Below are positions 1-8,062 of a DNA stretch of 64,000 nucleotides, piece by piece. A program made the position numbers and the translations under genes. The stretch lies in the NCBI RefSeq assembly GCF_008122265.1, contig NZ_CP043042.1, positions 620,001-684,000 on the forward strand. The letters are read 5' to 3'. Numbering within the stretch: the first letter of the stretch is position 1; every line of letters starts with the position of its first letter. The notes under the pieces were generated by a model. The model searched no databases, was not told where the DNA came from, and was given only the letters and a program-made list of their open reading frames with translations. Source of the DNA: Marinobacter fonticola (GTDB taxonomy: Bacteria; Pseudomonadota; Gammaproteobacteria; Pseudomonadales; Oleiphilaceae).

Positions 1-1
1 T

Positions 2-310
2 TATGTATCGGCGGGTCACTTCGAAATTTACGAGCAGCTCATCCGTGAAGCCAAGGAATTCGACGATGGCGGACTGGATATGATGGCCCGGGTTTATCCT
101 AAGATCGAGGCTACCACTGAAGGGGCGCTCTCCTTCAATGATCGCCTGAGCGCCGAATCGATGACCGAAGCGCAGCTCAAGGCGTTGATGGAGCCGCTGT
201 CGGACCTGGGAGAGCAACTGGAAACCCGGTTTTCGCTGGAAGATTTCCTGATAGAGCACCTCCACAACGTGCACGCGGAAAAGGTTATGGAGTCTTCGCC
301 CTCGGTCTGA
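2..310 (+). CDS. rsd: Rsd/AlgQ anti-sigma-70 factor, C-terminal part (cut by window edge)
   Basis: The first 102 visible residues read in frame from base 2 to a TGA at 308-310; the N-terminus lies outside the window. The segment YVSAGHFEIYEQL, followed by an acidic helical tail with TRFSLEDFLIEHLHNVH, matches the C-terminal half of the Rsd/AlgQ family. Rsd binds the housekeeping sigma factor in stationary phase and frees core polymerase; in Pseudomonas AlgQ also affects alginate regulation. An FKBP isomerase gene follows convergently, the same pairing as algQ and its FKBP neighbour in Pseudomonas, and the two share the hairpin at about 420-440. Identification is firm, but length and start cannot be judged. 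Confidence 0.9.
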   Translation, partial: YVSAGHFEIYEQLIREAKEFDDGGLDMMARVYPKIEATTEGALSFNDRLSAESMTEAQLKALMEPLSDLGEQLETRFSLEDFLIEHLHNVHAEKVMESSPSV

Positions 311-413
311 CACACGGATTGGTGGAAGCGCAGTTGCGGAACAGAAACTTTATCGAAACAGAGCCGCTCTCCTGAAAAAGCCACGACCTCGAAACAGTAG
401 ATACGAAAGAGAC

Positions 414-444
414 AAAAAAAGAGCCGGCAGTTGCCGGCTCTTTT
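414..444. terminator. Bidirectional rho-independent terminator between rsd and the FKBP gene
   Basis: A perfect 9-bp stem, GAGCCGGCA / TGCCGGCTC with a 2-nt loop at 421-440, has seven A residues before it and TTTT after it. It can therefore end transcripts arriving from either convergent gene. Confidence 0.9.
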
Positions 445-460
445 GCGTTGCGGGAGTGGC

Positions 461-1198
461 TTATTCGCCCTGTTCGCCGCCGGATTGACCCTCGGTTGGG
501 TTTACTTCAAGCAACTCCACATCGAAAATCAGGGTCTCGTTGGGCCCGATAGAGCGGTTGCCGCCCGGCCCATAGGCCAGGTCCGCCGGAATGAAGAGCT
601 TGTAACGAGCGCCTTCTTCCATCAGCTGCAGGCCTTCAGTCCAGCCCGGAATCACCTGAGAGAGCTGGAAGGTGACCGGTTCGCCACGCTCGCGGGAGCT
701 GTCGAAGACCTCGCCGTTGAGCAGTTCGCCCGTGTAGTGGACGGTCACGCTGTCCGAGGCTTCGGGCTTGGCCCCATCGCCTTCTTCGAGTACTTCGTAC
801 TGGAGGCCAGAGTCTGTGGTCTCGACGTCGTCGCGCTTAGCGTTCTTCTCTAGGAAAGCGTCGCCTTTCTTTTTGTTTTCCTCGGCCATCTCCTGGATCT
901 TGGCCATTTGCTCTTCCTGCATCTGCTTCTGGTACTGCTGCAGGGCCGCCTGGATTTCTTCGCGAGACATTTGGGGTGCGTCACCGCCGGTGTGGCCGTC
1001 CTGAATACCCTGGAGGAACTGTTCCATTTGCAGGTTGGGCAGGTCATTCTTCATGCGTTCGCCCAATACCAGCCCCATGCCGTAGCTGACTTTCTGGTCC
1101 TGAGACTCCAGTGCAGGTTCGGCAGAAGCCGTGACGACACCGAAGGCTGTGGCGGTTACGGCGCCTGCCAGTGCGATCGAAATCAGGGATTTTTTCAT
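461..1198 (-). CDS. FKBP-type peptidyl-prolyl cis-trans isomerase, periplasmic
   Basis: The 245-residue protein begins with a Sec signal peptide (KK, then a hydrophobic stretch ending ASA, about residues 1-26). An FKBP_N dimerisation helix region rich in Gln and Glu follows (about 30-125). The C-terminal FKBP domain (about 130-235) contains VTVHYTGELLNGEVFDSS and LAYGPGG, the family's active-site hallmarks. This is the Mip/FkpA/FklB architecture of a dimeric periplasmic prolyl isomerase and chaperone. It ends in an acidic Gly/Glu tail. Position next to rsd matches PA5254 beside algQ. Which Mip-type paralogue it is cannot be settled from sequence alone, so no symbol is given. Confidence 0.93.
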   Translation of the reverse strand: MKKSLISIALAGAVTATAFGVVTASAEPALESQDQKVSYGMGLVLGERMKNDLPNLQMEQFLQGIQDGHTGGDAPQMSREEIQAALQQYQKQMQEEQMAKIQEMAEENKKKGDAFLEKNAKRDDVETTDSGLQYEVLEEGDGAKPEASDSVTVHYTGELLNGEVFDSSRERGEPVTFQLSQVIPGWTEGLQLMEEGARYKLFIPADLAYGPGGNRSIGPNETLIFDVELLEVNPTEGQSGGEQGE

Positions 1199-1296
1199 GG
1201 AGTATCCTTTGCTTTTAGGAGATTCCGAAGCGGTCGCTCATACACCAAGCGGGTTTCGAGGTCGGGTTCGGCTGACTCCGGATGCATTTATTGGGA

Positions 1297-1371
1297 AACC
1301 TCTGAGCGAGTCCATTGGCCAATGCGATCGCTCACCGTGTAGGACATCGACAATAGGCTCGTTCAGAGGTT
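1297..1371. repeat. 14-bp inverted repeat with palindromic spacer upstream of the FKBP gene
   Basis: Arm AACCTCTGAGCGAG (1297-1310) pairs with CTCGTTCAGAGGTT (1358-1371), with one G/A mismatch. The 47-nt spacer holds two perfect palindromes, ATTGGCCAAT (1314-1323) and GCGATCGC (1324-1331). It lies in the 275-bp gap between the FKBP start and the end of the DUF4124-like gene. Function is unknown; it could be an operator or a structured leader. Confidence 0.6.
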
Positions 1372-1472
1372 CCTCGGAAGGGCAAAGGTAACGCTTTTGG
1401 CGACAGTGTGCCAATGACTGAACTTTAAGGAATATGCCGCACGGCTCAAAAGCGCCCGAACTGTGAGTCAGT

Positions 1473-1871
1473 TCAGGGCGTGGCCGCGTTCGGCATGCGC
1501 TCGAAATAGCCGGAGCTCAGGGAGTAGGGTGCTGCGTAAGGCGATTCCCACTCAGGCTCGGTCACAATTTCAGGCTCGGCGTTAATGCGCGTGCTGGATG
1601 GATCGACGGCGAGAGCGTTCCAGCTTCCCCGGGACGGCGGTTTATCGGCATAGTGCCAACTGCCTTCGGAGTCCTGCCATTTGAACACGATATCCGGACC
1701 ATCATCGGGTACGGGATTGGGCACCACCGCTTCAAATGAAGGGGGTGGTTCTGACGGCTCGGAGCTCGATGCCTCCGGTGCTGTCGGATCGTTAATGCCC
1801 ACCAACATCAGAGCGATAAGCAGACCCAGCGCGGGAAACGCGAGTTTGAAGGCCCAACGGACCAGCTTCAT
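1473..1871 (-). CDS. DUF4124-like membrane-anchored protein
   Basis: The protein is 132 residues from the ATG at 1871, which follows GGGAG by 9 nt; an in-frame upstream ATG lacks this site. One N-terminal hydrophobic segment (about residues 8-25) would anchor it in or export it across the inner membrane. A Pro/Glu/Ser-rich linker precedes FKWQDSEGSWHYADKPP (about 75-91), which resembles the DUF4124 core (YKW-D-G-HYSD-PP). Its ATG overlaps the stop of the upstream gene (ATGA at 1868-1871), so the two are translationally coupled. No catalytic motif is visible and no function can be stated. Confidence 0.7.
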   Translation of the reverse strand: MKLVRWAFKLAFPALGLLIALMLVGINDPTAPEASSSEPSEPPPSFEAVVPNPVPDDGPDIVFKWQDSEGSWHYADKPPSRGSWNALAVDPSSTRINAEPEIVTEPEWESPYAAPYSLSSGYFERMPNAATP

Positions 1872-2404
1872 TGGGAGTTGCTCCCTTGTTTGCAACGAGT
1901 AGGCGCAGCAGGATCGGCGTGTTGCAGAGCGTTAGAAAATCGATTCATGCCGTCTTCGAATACAGATAGATTTCCCCCGTTCGGGGCCGCAGCGCGCAGG
2001 TTACGGATTAACAAGGTTTCATTATAGCCCGAAAATCTGGACACATTATGAAAGCGTTGACGAAAACTCTGATAAATCCACGCCAACTCGATACGCTCGG
2101 CCTCCAATTCGGCTTGCTTGATCCGATTCCGCAAGCTATCCGCCGGTGTCCCCTTAATCAGCTGCTGGCGCAGGAGTCTCAATGTCTCGGTGTATCGGCT
2201 GCGCCACTGGGCTAGCTCTTTGGTCTCCTCCCCGTTCCACTCGATCTCATGGCGGGCCAGCCACGCCGCGGTCAGTATGCGCGAGACTGACCAGCCTCCG
2301 TGCTGCAAATCAAGACAGCTCTGAGCGATATCTTTATCGCGCCATAAGCCAAGAGCGAACTGCCAGAAAGGGTTATCCAGAAGAAGGTCGTCAGGCGGAT
2401 GCAT
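1868..2404 (-). CDS. TIGR02444 (DUF2390) family protein
   Basis: The motif NPFWQFALGLW followed by CLDLQHGGWSV and a long Arg/Glu-rich helical part marks this as the TIGR02444/DUF2390 family, conserved in gammaproteobacteria and of unknown function. The frame stays open to 2488, but that would overlap the divergent ABC-F gene. The ATG at 2404 (MHPPDDLLLDN) leaves a 74-bp divergent intergenic region and gives 178 residues. The stop overlaps the start of the DUF4124-like gene (ATGA). No signal peptide or membrane segment is seen. A TIGR02444 gene near the ABC-F ATPase is also, from memory, the Pseudomonas arrangement. Confidence 0.75.
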   Translation of the reverse strand: MHPPDDLLLDNPFWQFALGLWRDKDIAQSCLDLQHGGWSVSRILTAAWLARHEIEWNGEETKELAQWRSRYTETLRLLRQQLIKGTPADSLRNRIKQAELEAERIELAWIYQSFRQRFHNVSRFSGYNETLLIRNLRAAAPNGGNLSVFEDGMNRFSNALQHADPAAPTRCKQGSNSQ

Positions 2405-2478
2405 AACCACATGTGGGATTGGAGAATGGGGGCGTGAGGCAATGACAGATCGCGTAAATTCCCTGATAGAATGCGCGC

Positions 2479-4413
2479 ATGCTGACATTAACGAATCTTA
2501 GTCTACAACGTGGCGGCCAATGGTTGCTAGAAAACACTTCGGCGACCATCCAGCCTGGGCAGCGCGTGGGTATTGTCGGCGCCAACGGTGCCGGCAAGTC
2601 CAGTCTGTTCAGCCTCATCCTCGGCCAATTGGCGCCGGAGGCCGGCGGCATGGATCTGCCGGGCGGGACACGCCTCGCCCACATGGCGCAGGAGGTGGAC
2701 GCTACCGACCGCAGCGCCCGCGATTTTGTGCTGGATGGCGATATAGAACTGCGCCGGCTGGAGCGGGCGTTGGCCGAGGCTGAGCAGCGGGGCGACGATG
2801 CTGCCCAAGCGCGCCTCCATGGCGAACTGGACCTACACGAAGCGTGGTCTGCCTCACGCCGGGCTGAGGCGTTATTGCGCGGCCTGGGCTTCATCGATGC
2901 GGATGCGGAAAAACCGGTTAGCTCCTTCTCCGGTGGCTGGCGCATCCGGCTGAATCTGGCGCAAGCGCTGATGCGGCCGTCCGACCTGTTGCTGCTGGAC
3001 GAGCCGACCAACCACCTGGACCTAGACGCTTGCCTTTGGCTGGAAAACTGGCTGCGACGTTATCCGGGTACGCTGCTATTCATCTCCCACGACCGGGATT
3101 TCATGGACCGGGTAGCGACACACGTCATGCATTTCGATCAGCAGTCGCTGGTGATGTATACCGGCAATTACTCGTCGTTCGAAACCCAACGTTCAGAGCG
3201 GCTGGCCCAGCAGCAGGCAGGCTTCGAGCGGCAGCAGGCGCGGATTGCCGAAATCGAGCAGTTCATCACTCGCTTCAAGGCCAAGGCGACCAAGGCGCGT
3301 CAGGCCCAGAGCCGTATCAAGGCGCTCGAACGCATGGAGCGGATTGCACCGGCTCACGTGGATTCTCCCTTCGAATTCCGGTTTCCCGAAGCGAATAAAA
3401 TCAGCAGTCCGTTATTGTCTATCCGTAACGGCACGGCGGGGCACGGGGATTCCGTGATACTTCAGAGCATCAATCTCACGCTGTTGCCCGGTACGCGTAT
3501 CGGCTTGCTGGGACCTAATGGTGCCGGTAAATCCACGCTCATCAACGCACTGCTTGGCGGCCGGTCTTTGCTGTCCGGCGAGCGGACGACCGGTGAACAT
3601 CTGGCGATTGGCTATTTTGCCCAGCACCAGTTGGAATCCCTGGATCTGGATGCCAGCCCTTTCCTGCATCTTCAGCGGGCAGAGCCCAAGGCGTCGGAGC
3701 AGTCCATTCGCAACTTCCTGGGCGGCTTCGGTTTCCACGGTGACGATGCCCTGGACCGTATTCGTAATTTTTCCGGTGGTGAGAAAGCCCGCGTGGCCCT
3801 GTCCCTGATTGCCTGGGCTCGACCCAATCTGTTGTTACTGGACGAGCCGACCAACCATTTGGACCTGGAGATGCGCCAGGCGCTGACCATGGCGTTGCAG
3901 GAGTTCGAAGGCGCTGTAATTGTGGTCTCTCACGACCGGCATCTACTGCGTAATACGGTCGACGACTTCCTGATGGTCAATGAGGGCCGGGTGCTGGCCT
4001 ACGACGGCGATCTGGAAGATTACGAGCGCTGGTTGGCCGACCGGCGGATTGACGAAGCCAAGGCGCCGCGCCGCGTGTCGGAAGAATCGAAGCCCGGCGC
4101 CGATACCGCAGACGGTGAAAACGCGGACGACCGTAAGGCGCGTAAGCGCGCGGAGGCGGCGTTACGGCAGAAGATGAGCCCCTATCGTAAACAGCAACAG
4201 GCGCTGGAAAAGAAGATGGCTGAGCTGCAAGCCCGGCTCGGGCAGTTGGAAGAGACCCTTGGCGATGCTGGCCTCTACGAGGCGGGCCGCAAGGACGAGC
4301 TGAAGCAGGCTCTGGGCGCGCAGGCCCAGACGCAAAGTGAGCTGGATGACGTGGAAATGGAGTGGTTGGATATTTCCGAGACCCTCGAACAAATGGAAAG
4401 CGAGCTGTCCTGA
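2479..4413 (+). CDS. ABC-F family ATPase, YheS-like
   Basis: The 644 residues contain two nucleotide-binding domains and no membrane segments, the ABC-F layout of ribosome-associated ATPases. The first domain has Walker A GANGAGKS (about 34-41), signature SFSGGWRIRL and Walker B LLLLDEPTNHLD. The second has Walker A GPNGAGKST (about 347), signature FSGGEKARVALSL and another LLLLDEPTNHLD. A charged linker joins them (about 235-290). The tail after about 540 is a Lys/Glu/Gln-rich coiled coil. The general fold points to the YheS subgroup, which is proposed to act on stalled or translating ribosomes; an exact role is not proven here. It converges on ppx, 28 bp away. Confidence 0.9.
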   Translation: MLTLTNLSLQRGGQWLLENTSATIQPGQRVGIVGANGAGKSSLFSLILGQLAPEAGGMDLPGGTRLAHMAQEVDATDRSARDFVLDGDIELRRLERALAEAEQRGDDAAQARLHGELDLHEAWSASRRAEALLRGLGFIDADAEKPVSSFSGGWRIRLNLAQALMRPSDLLLLDEPTNHLDLDACLWLENWLRRYPGTLLFISHDRDFMDRVATHVMHFDQQSLVMYTGNYSSFETQRSERLAQQQAGFERQQARIAEIEQFITRFKAKATKARQAQSRIKALERMERIAPAHVDSPFEFRFPEANKISSPLLSIRNGTAGHGDSVILQSINLTLLPGTRIGLLGPNGAGKSTLINALLGGRSLLSGERTTGEHLAIGYFAQHQLESLDLDASPFLHLQRAEPKASEQSIRNFLGGFGFHGDDALDRIRNFSGGEKARVALSLIAWARPNLLLLDEPTNHLDLEMRQALTMALQEFEGAVIVVSHDRHLLRNTVDDFLMVNEGRVLAYDGDLEDYERWLADRRIDEAKAPRRVSEESKPGADTADGENADDRKARKRAEAALRQKMSPYRKQQQALEKKMAELQARLGQLEETLGDAGLYEAGRKDELKQALGAQAQTQSELDDVEMEWLDISETLEQMESELS

Positions 4414-4420
4414 GGATCTC

Positions 4421-4445
4421 GGGGCACTTTGTTAAGGGACGCTAG
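4421..4445. repeat. Short motif at a convergent gene junction (copy 1)
   Basis: GGGGCACT (4421-4428) and GTTAAGGGACGCTAG (4431-4445) fill the gap between the ABC-F gene and ppx. Both words recur in the gap after the hybrid kinase gene (37373-37405). Confidence 0.5.
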
Positions 4446-5953
4446 CTGACGTTGAGCACGAATTTCTGGCGCGCCAGGTATTCGCGCTCGTTTTCCAGGT
4501 CCGCCAGGGTGAGCGGACGCTCGTTCAGCCAGCCCTCGGCAAAACTGACCGTGAGTTCTGATTTTCCGTTGACAACCACCTTGAAGCCCGCCGGCTGATC
4601 CATGTTGCGGGGATGCTGCAGCAGAACGGCCAGCCGGAGCAGGATGCAAAGACGTTGCAAGCGCGGCACGTCGTCTGGGTCGCAGTCTTCGAATACGGCG
4701 CTTGAGAACTTACGGCGATGGCCGCGGACCAGTGTTGCAAGACTCTGCTGCGTCTGTTGAGCGAAGCCCGAGAGGTCGGAATAGCGCAATAGATAAGCGC
4801 CGTGCTTGTGGTATTGGCTGTGGGAGATGGTCAGGCCGATCTCGTGTAACCGGCAGGCCCAGCGTAGCAGCTCTTCATCGTATTCGGTGTTGATATCCCA
4901 GGCGTCGGCCACTTGGCGGAAGCCCATCAAGGCCGTTTCTTCGACGGCGGCGGCGTGTGCATCATCGACATCGTAGCGGCCTTTGAGGGCCTGAATGGTG
5001 CGTTCACGCACATCTTCATGCTGGATACGGCCGACGATGTCGTAAAGCAGGCCTTCACGCAGGGCGCCATCGCTGTAGGTCATGGATTCGATCTCCAATG
5101 ATTCGAAGGCGGCCAGCAGGATAGCCAGCCCTGAGGGGAAGATGCTCTGGCGGTCCGATCGGATGCCTAGCTCGGCCAGCCGGTCGACGGATCCCATGTC
5201 CACGAGGCGCTGGCGCAGCTCCCTTAGAGCGCCGAGGGTGATGGTGCCGTTGGTCAGCTTGAGGTTGACCAAGACCGAGGAGATGGCTTTGATCGACCCG
5301 GACGAGCCCACGGCACTTTGCCAACCCAAGGCCCGAAACCGGTGACGAATATTCAGCAGTTCCTGGGCAGCATGGGTGAGGGCCTTGTCCATCTGCTTGC
5401 GCTGGATCTTGCCATCGGGGAAATAGCGGTTGCGGAAGGAAACGCAGCCCATGTGCAGGCTTTCCAGCGCCTGGGTTTCGAAGCGTTCGCCGATAATGAA
5501 CTCGGTACTGCCCCCGCCAATGTCCATAACTAGCCTGCGCCCGGTATCGTCGGACAAGGTGTGGGAGACGCCCAGGTAAATCAGGCGGGCCTCCTCCCGG
5601 CCGGCGATAATTTCCACCGGAAAGCCGAGTACCTTTTCGGCACGATCCATGAATTCATAAGCGTTGCGGGCGACCCGTAGCGCATTGGTACCGACGATCT
5701 GTACGGCGCCAACCGGCATACCCTGCAAGCGCTGGGCGAATCGCCTCAGGCAGTCCAGCGCGCGGTTCTGGGCCTCTTCGGTCAGGTTGTTCTGGGCATC
5801 GAGGCCGGCGCCGAGTTGGACCTTTTCTCCCATTTTTTCAAGGGTTCGGATTTCGCCGTGGATCAAGCGGGCGATAACCATATGGAAACTGTTTGACCCC
5901 ATATCGATGGCTGCCAACAGCTCGGGCTCGGTGGCGGGGTTGCGGGCCGTCAC
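4442..5953 (-). CDS. ppx: Exopolyphosphatase
   Basis: The 503-residue cytoplasmic protein opens with the actin-like phosphate-binding motif AAIDMGSNSFHMVIARL and carries a second motif, VMDIGGGSTEFII (about 140-152), both typical of the Ppx/GppA family. It has an HD-like C-terminal part (LHEIGLTISHSQYHKHGAYL). The length equals the usual Ppx of about 500 residues. Ppx removes terminal phosphates from inorganic polyphosphate. The start is a GTG at 5953 with an AGAGGA-like site slightly far upstream. It is divergent from trxA, as in Pseudomonas; ppk, often adjacent, is not here. The 289 bp between ppx and trxA holds both promoters but no further gene that I can support. Confidence 0.92.
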   Translation of the reverse strand: MTARNPATEPELLAAIDMGSNSFHMVIARLIHGEIRTLEKMGEKVQLGAGLDAQNNLTEEAQNRALDCLRRFAQRLQGMPVGAVQIVGTNALRVARNAYEFMDRAEKVLGFPVEIIAGREEARLIYLGVSHTLSDDTGRRLVMDIGGGSTEFIIGERFETQALESLHMGCVSFRNRYFPDGKIQRKQMDKALTHAAQELLNIRHRFRALGWQSAVGSSGSIKAISSVLVNLKLTNGTITLGALRELRQRLVDMGSVDRLAELGIRSDRQSIFPSGLAILLAAFESLEIESMTYSDGALREGLLYDIVGRIQHEDVRERTIQALKGRYDVDDAHAAAVEETALMGFRQVADAWDINTEYDEELLRWACRLHEIGLTISHSQYHKHGAYLLRYSDLSGFAQQTQQSLATLVRGHRRKFSSAVFEDCDPDDVPRLQRLCILLRLAVLLQHPRNMDQPAGFKVVVNGKSELTVSFAEGWLNERPLTLADLENEREYLARQKFVLNVS

Positions 5954-6242
5954 GTGTCTTGAAATCCTCTTGCCAGGCCGTATATTGTGTGAGGCTCTTC
6001 ACGGTGAACCGACACTGCGGGTAACTATAAGCCAAACCCCGCCAACCTGTCAGTAACGGATCATGTGCCCGAGTCATAAGAGCTTTCCGGCTGACTGGCA
6101 TTTCGCGTAAAGTGGGGCTGTGATTTTTGAAGTGGCCGGTCTGGGAGTTGTGGCGTTATGCCGCGCAGAGTCCCAGGTGACGGGTCGAAACGTCTAGGTG
6201 CTGCGTGCTGGATATGTACGCTGCCGCAATCAGGAAAATGTA

Positions 6243-6569
6243 ATGAGCGGAAATATCGTAAACGTTACCGACGCATCCTTTGAGCAGGACGTGCTGAAAG
6301 CCGACACCCCGGTGCTGGTCGACTACTGGGCCGAGTGGTGTGGTCCGTGCAAAATGATTGCCCCCGTACTGGAGGAAATCGCGGAAGAGTACGAAGGCAA
6401 GCTGAAAATCTGCAAGCTCAACATCGACGAGAACGAGCAGACGCCGCCCAAGTTCAATATCCGTGGCATTCCCACGCTGATGCTGTTCAAAAATGGCAAC
6501 GTGGACGCCACCAAGGTCGGGGCGCTGTCCAAGTCCCAGCTGGCCGCATTCCTCGACAGCAATCTCTGA
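6243..6569 (+). CDS. trxA: Thioredoxin
   Basis: The 108-residue protein carries the active site WCGPCK (Cys33 and Cys36) and the cis-proline segment GIPTLMLF, so it is a classical thioredoxin-1. It reduces protein disulfides in the cytosol using electrons from thioredoxin reductase. The ATG at 6243 follows AGGA at good spacing; a longer in-frame extension to 6198 has no family support. A strong terminator follows, so trxA is monocistronic. In Pseudomonas and E. coli rho lies next to trxA; here about 3.7 kb of molybdenum-cofactor genes lies between them. Confidence 0.97.
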   Translation: MSGNIVNVTDASFEQDVLKADTPVLVDYWAEWCGPCKMIAPVLEEIAEEYEGKLKICKLNIDENEQTPPKFNIRGIPTLMLFKNGNVDATKVGALSKSQLAAFLDSNL

Positions 6570-6600
6570 TCTGTCGGTAAAGCGGAATAAACGCTGATAA

Positions 6601-6635
6601 AGGGCCATCTCCCAACTAGGAGGTGGCCCTTTTTT
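6601..6635 (+). terminator. Rho-independent terminator of trxA
   Basis: AGGGCCATCTCC pairs with GGAGGTGGCCCT (one T-G pair) around a short loop and is followed by six T residues. Confidence 0.95.
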
Positions 6636-6705
6636 ATCGTTTCTTGGATTTATCGTTTATTGGAAAGTTGGCTCGGTTAATCCTGTGCTGGAAGGGTGCG
6701 CACGT

Positions 6706-7302
6706 ATGTCTGACGCGACATTCCGTGAAAACTGCTGCGGATTGATTCTCGCCGGAGGACGAGCGCGCCGTTTGGGTGGCGTGGAGAAGGGGCTGGCGCT
6801 GTGGCAGGGCCATCCCTTGGTCGCCTACGCCCGAGAGGCGCTTCGGCCTCATTGCGCGGTAATCGCGATCAGCGCGAATCGTCAGTTGGAGGACTACCGG
6901 CACTGGGCAGATGTCGTGGTCAATGACGAGGAAGGCTTCGGCGATACGGGGCCACTCGCCGGCCTGCTGGCTGGGATGCAGCACGCCCGGGCGCTTGGCA
7001 TGAGCGGTGTGCTAGTCATGCCGTGCGACACGCCAGGCGTGTCGGCAGCGGTCATCGAGCAACTGGCGACCACTGCCGCCGTTGATGCGCAACGGCTTGT
7101 GCTGGCTCGAGTCGAACGACGTCCGCAGCCACTGCACGGTTACTATCCGGTGGCGCTGGTGGAGGATTTGACGAGCTATCTCAAAAGCGGCGAACGTAAA
7201 GTCATGGATTTCGCCGGTCGCCAAGATACGCTGTATTTGGATCTGCCAGTTTCTTCCGAGGTTTTCCGCAATCTGAATACGCCGGAAGACTGGCGAGTCT
7301 AG
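6706..7302 (+). CDS. mobA: Molybdenum cofactor guanylyltransferase
   Basis: The nucleotidyltransferase motif LILAGGRARRLGGVEKGLA near the N-terminus, then DTGPLAGLLAGM and VMPCDTPGV (substrate and metal sites), identify MobA. It joins GMP to molybdopterin to form the bis-MGD cofactor of DMSO-reductase-type enzymes. The ATG at 6706 follows GGAAGGG by about 9 nt and gives 198 residues, a normal length. A GTG at 6685 in the same frame lacks a ribosome site. It is convergent with moaE-moaD-moeA-moaB, 19 bp away, so the cofactor genes are clustered on opposite strands. Confidence 0.93.
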   Translation: MSDATFRENCCGLILAGGRARRLGGVEKGLALWQGHPLVAYAREALRPHCAVIAISANRQLEDYRHWADVVVNDEEGFGDTGPLAGLLAGMQHARALGMSGVLVMPCDTPGVSAAVIEQLATTAAVDAQRLVLARVERRPQPLHGYYPVALVEDLTSYLKSGERKVMDFAGRQDTLYLDLPVSSEVFRNLNTPEDWRV

Positions 7303-7321
7303 TATTAGGGCACTCGCAGGT

Positions 7322-7774
7322 TTACGCCTTGCGCCAACCCTCCGCTTTTTCCCGGTCGCTGGCTTTCTGGTCAACCCAGTGAGACTCGCCGTCGGCGGTG
7401 ATTTCCTTCTTCCAGAACGGCGCAGTGGTTTTCAGGGCATCCATCAGGAATTCGCAAGCCGCGAAAGCATCCTGGCGGTGAGCACTGGAAACGCCAACAA
7501 AGACAATGCGATCGCCCAGCGGCAAATGCCCGACCCGGTGAATAACTCGTGCCTCGTCGATCGTCCAGCGGACGCGAGCTTGTTCGATCAGGCCGGCGAT
7601 GACGCCTTCGGTCATGCCCGGGTAGTGTTCGAGAAAAAGCGCCGCCACGTCTTGGCGGTCGCCATGGTCCCGGACCAAGCCCGTGAAGGTGGCGAGGGCG
7701 CCGGAGCGGCCGTTGTTTTCCAAAGCGGCGATTTCCGCGCCGACATCGAAGTCTTCAGTCTGAATGCGGATCAT
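7322..7774 (-). CDS. moaE: Molybdopterin synthase catalytic subunit
   Basis: The 150-residue MoaE has FTGLVRDH, LEHYPGMTE, VIHRVGHLPLGD and the lysine-containing active-site segment KTTAPFWKKE (about 114-123). It converts precursor Z to molybdopterin with sulfur carried on the MoaD C-terminus. It sits 9 nt after moaD in the same operon and starts at ATG 7774 behind AAGG. Confidence 0.95.
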   Translation of the reverse strand: MIRIQTEDFDVGAEIAALENNGRSGALATFTGLVRDHGDRQDVAALFLEHYPGMTEGVIAGLIEQARVRWTIDEARVIHRVGHLPLGDRIVFVGVSSAHRQDAFAACEFLMDALKTTAPFWKKEITADGESHWVDQKASDREKAEGWRKA

Positions 7775-7783
7775 AAAGGAACC

Positions 7784-8062
7784 TTAGCCTCCCGTTACCG
7801 GCGGGAACAGCGCCACCTCGTCACCTGGACTCAGCGGGTGGAGCGGCTTGACCATCGTTTGGTTAACTGCGGCCAACACCGGGCGGTCGCCTTCGAGGAT
7901 ATCCCAGGGAGCGCCGCGAGTGGCGAGATCGCCAATCAGGTCGGCAACGGTGGCGCCTTCGCGCAAAGGCAAAGTGAGTTCGTCCGTACCCAGGCTCTCG
8001 CGCAGGCGGGCGAAGAATTTCACTGTAACGGTCGGATCGGATTGCGGTACGTCGGTCATCAT
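7784..8062 (-). CDS. moaD: Molybdopterin synthase sulfur carrier subunit
   Basis: The small ubiquitin-like protein (92 residues) ends in VTGG, the Gly-Gly tail that is adenylated and thiocarboxylated before sulfur transfer in MoaE. The hydrophobic segment EVALFPPVTGG is typical. The moeA stop overlaps the first ATG (TGATG), implying coupling; a second ATG one codon later is equally possible. The activating enzyme MoeB is not encoded in this cluster. Confidence 0.93.
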   Translation of the reverse strand: MMTDVPQSDPTVTVKFFARLRESLGTDELTLPLREGATVADLIGDLATRGAPWDILEGDRPVLAAVNQTMVKPLHPLSPGDEVALFPPVTGG

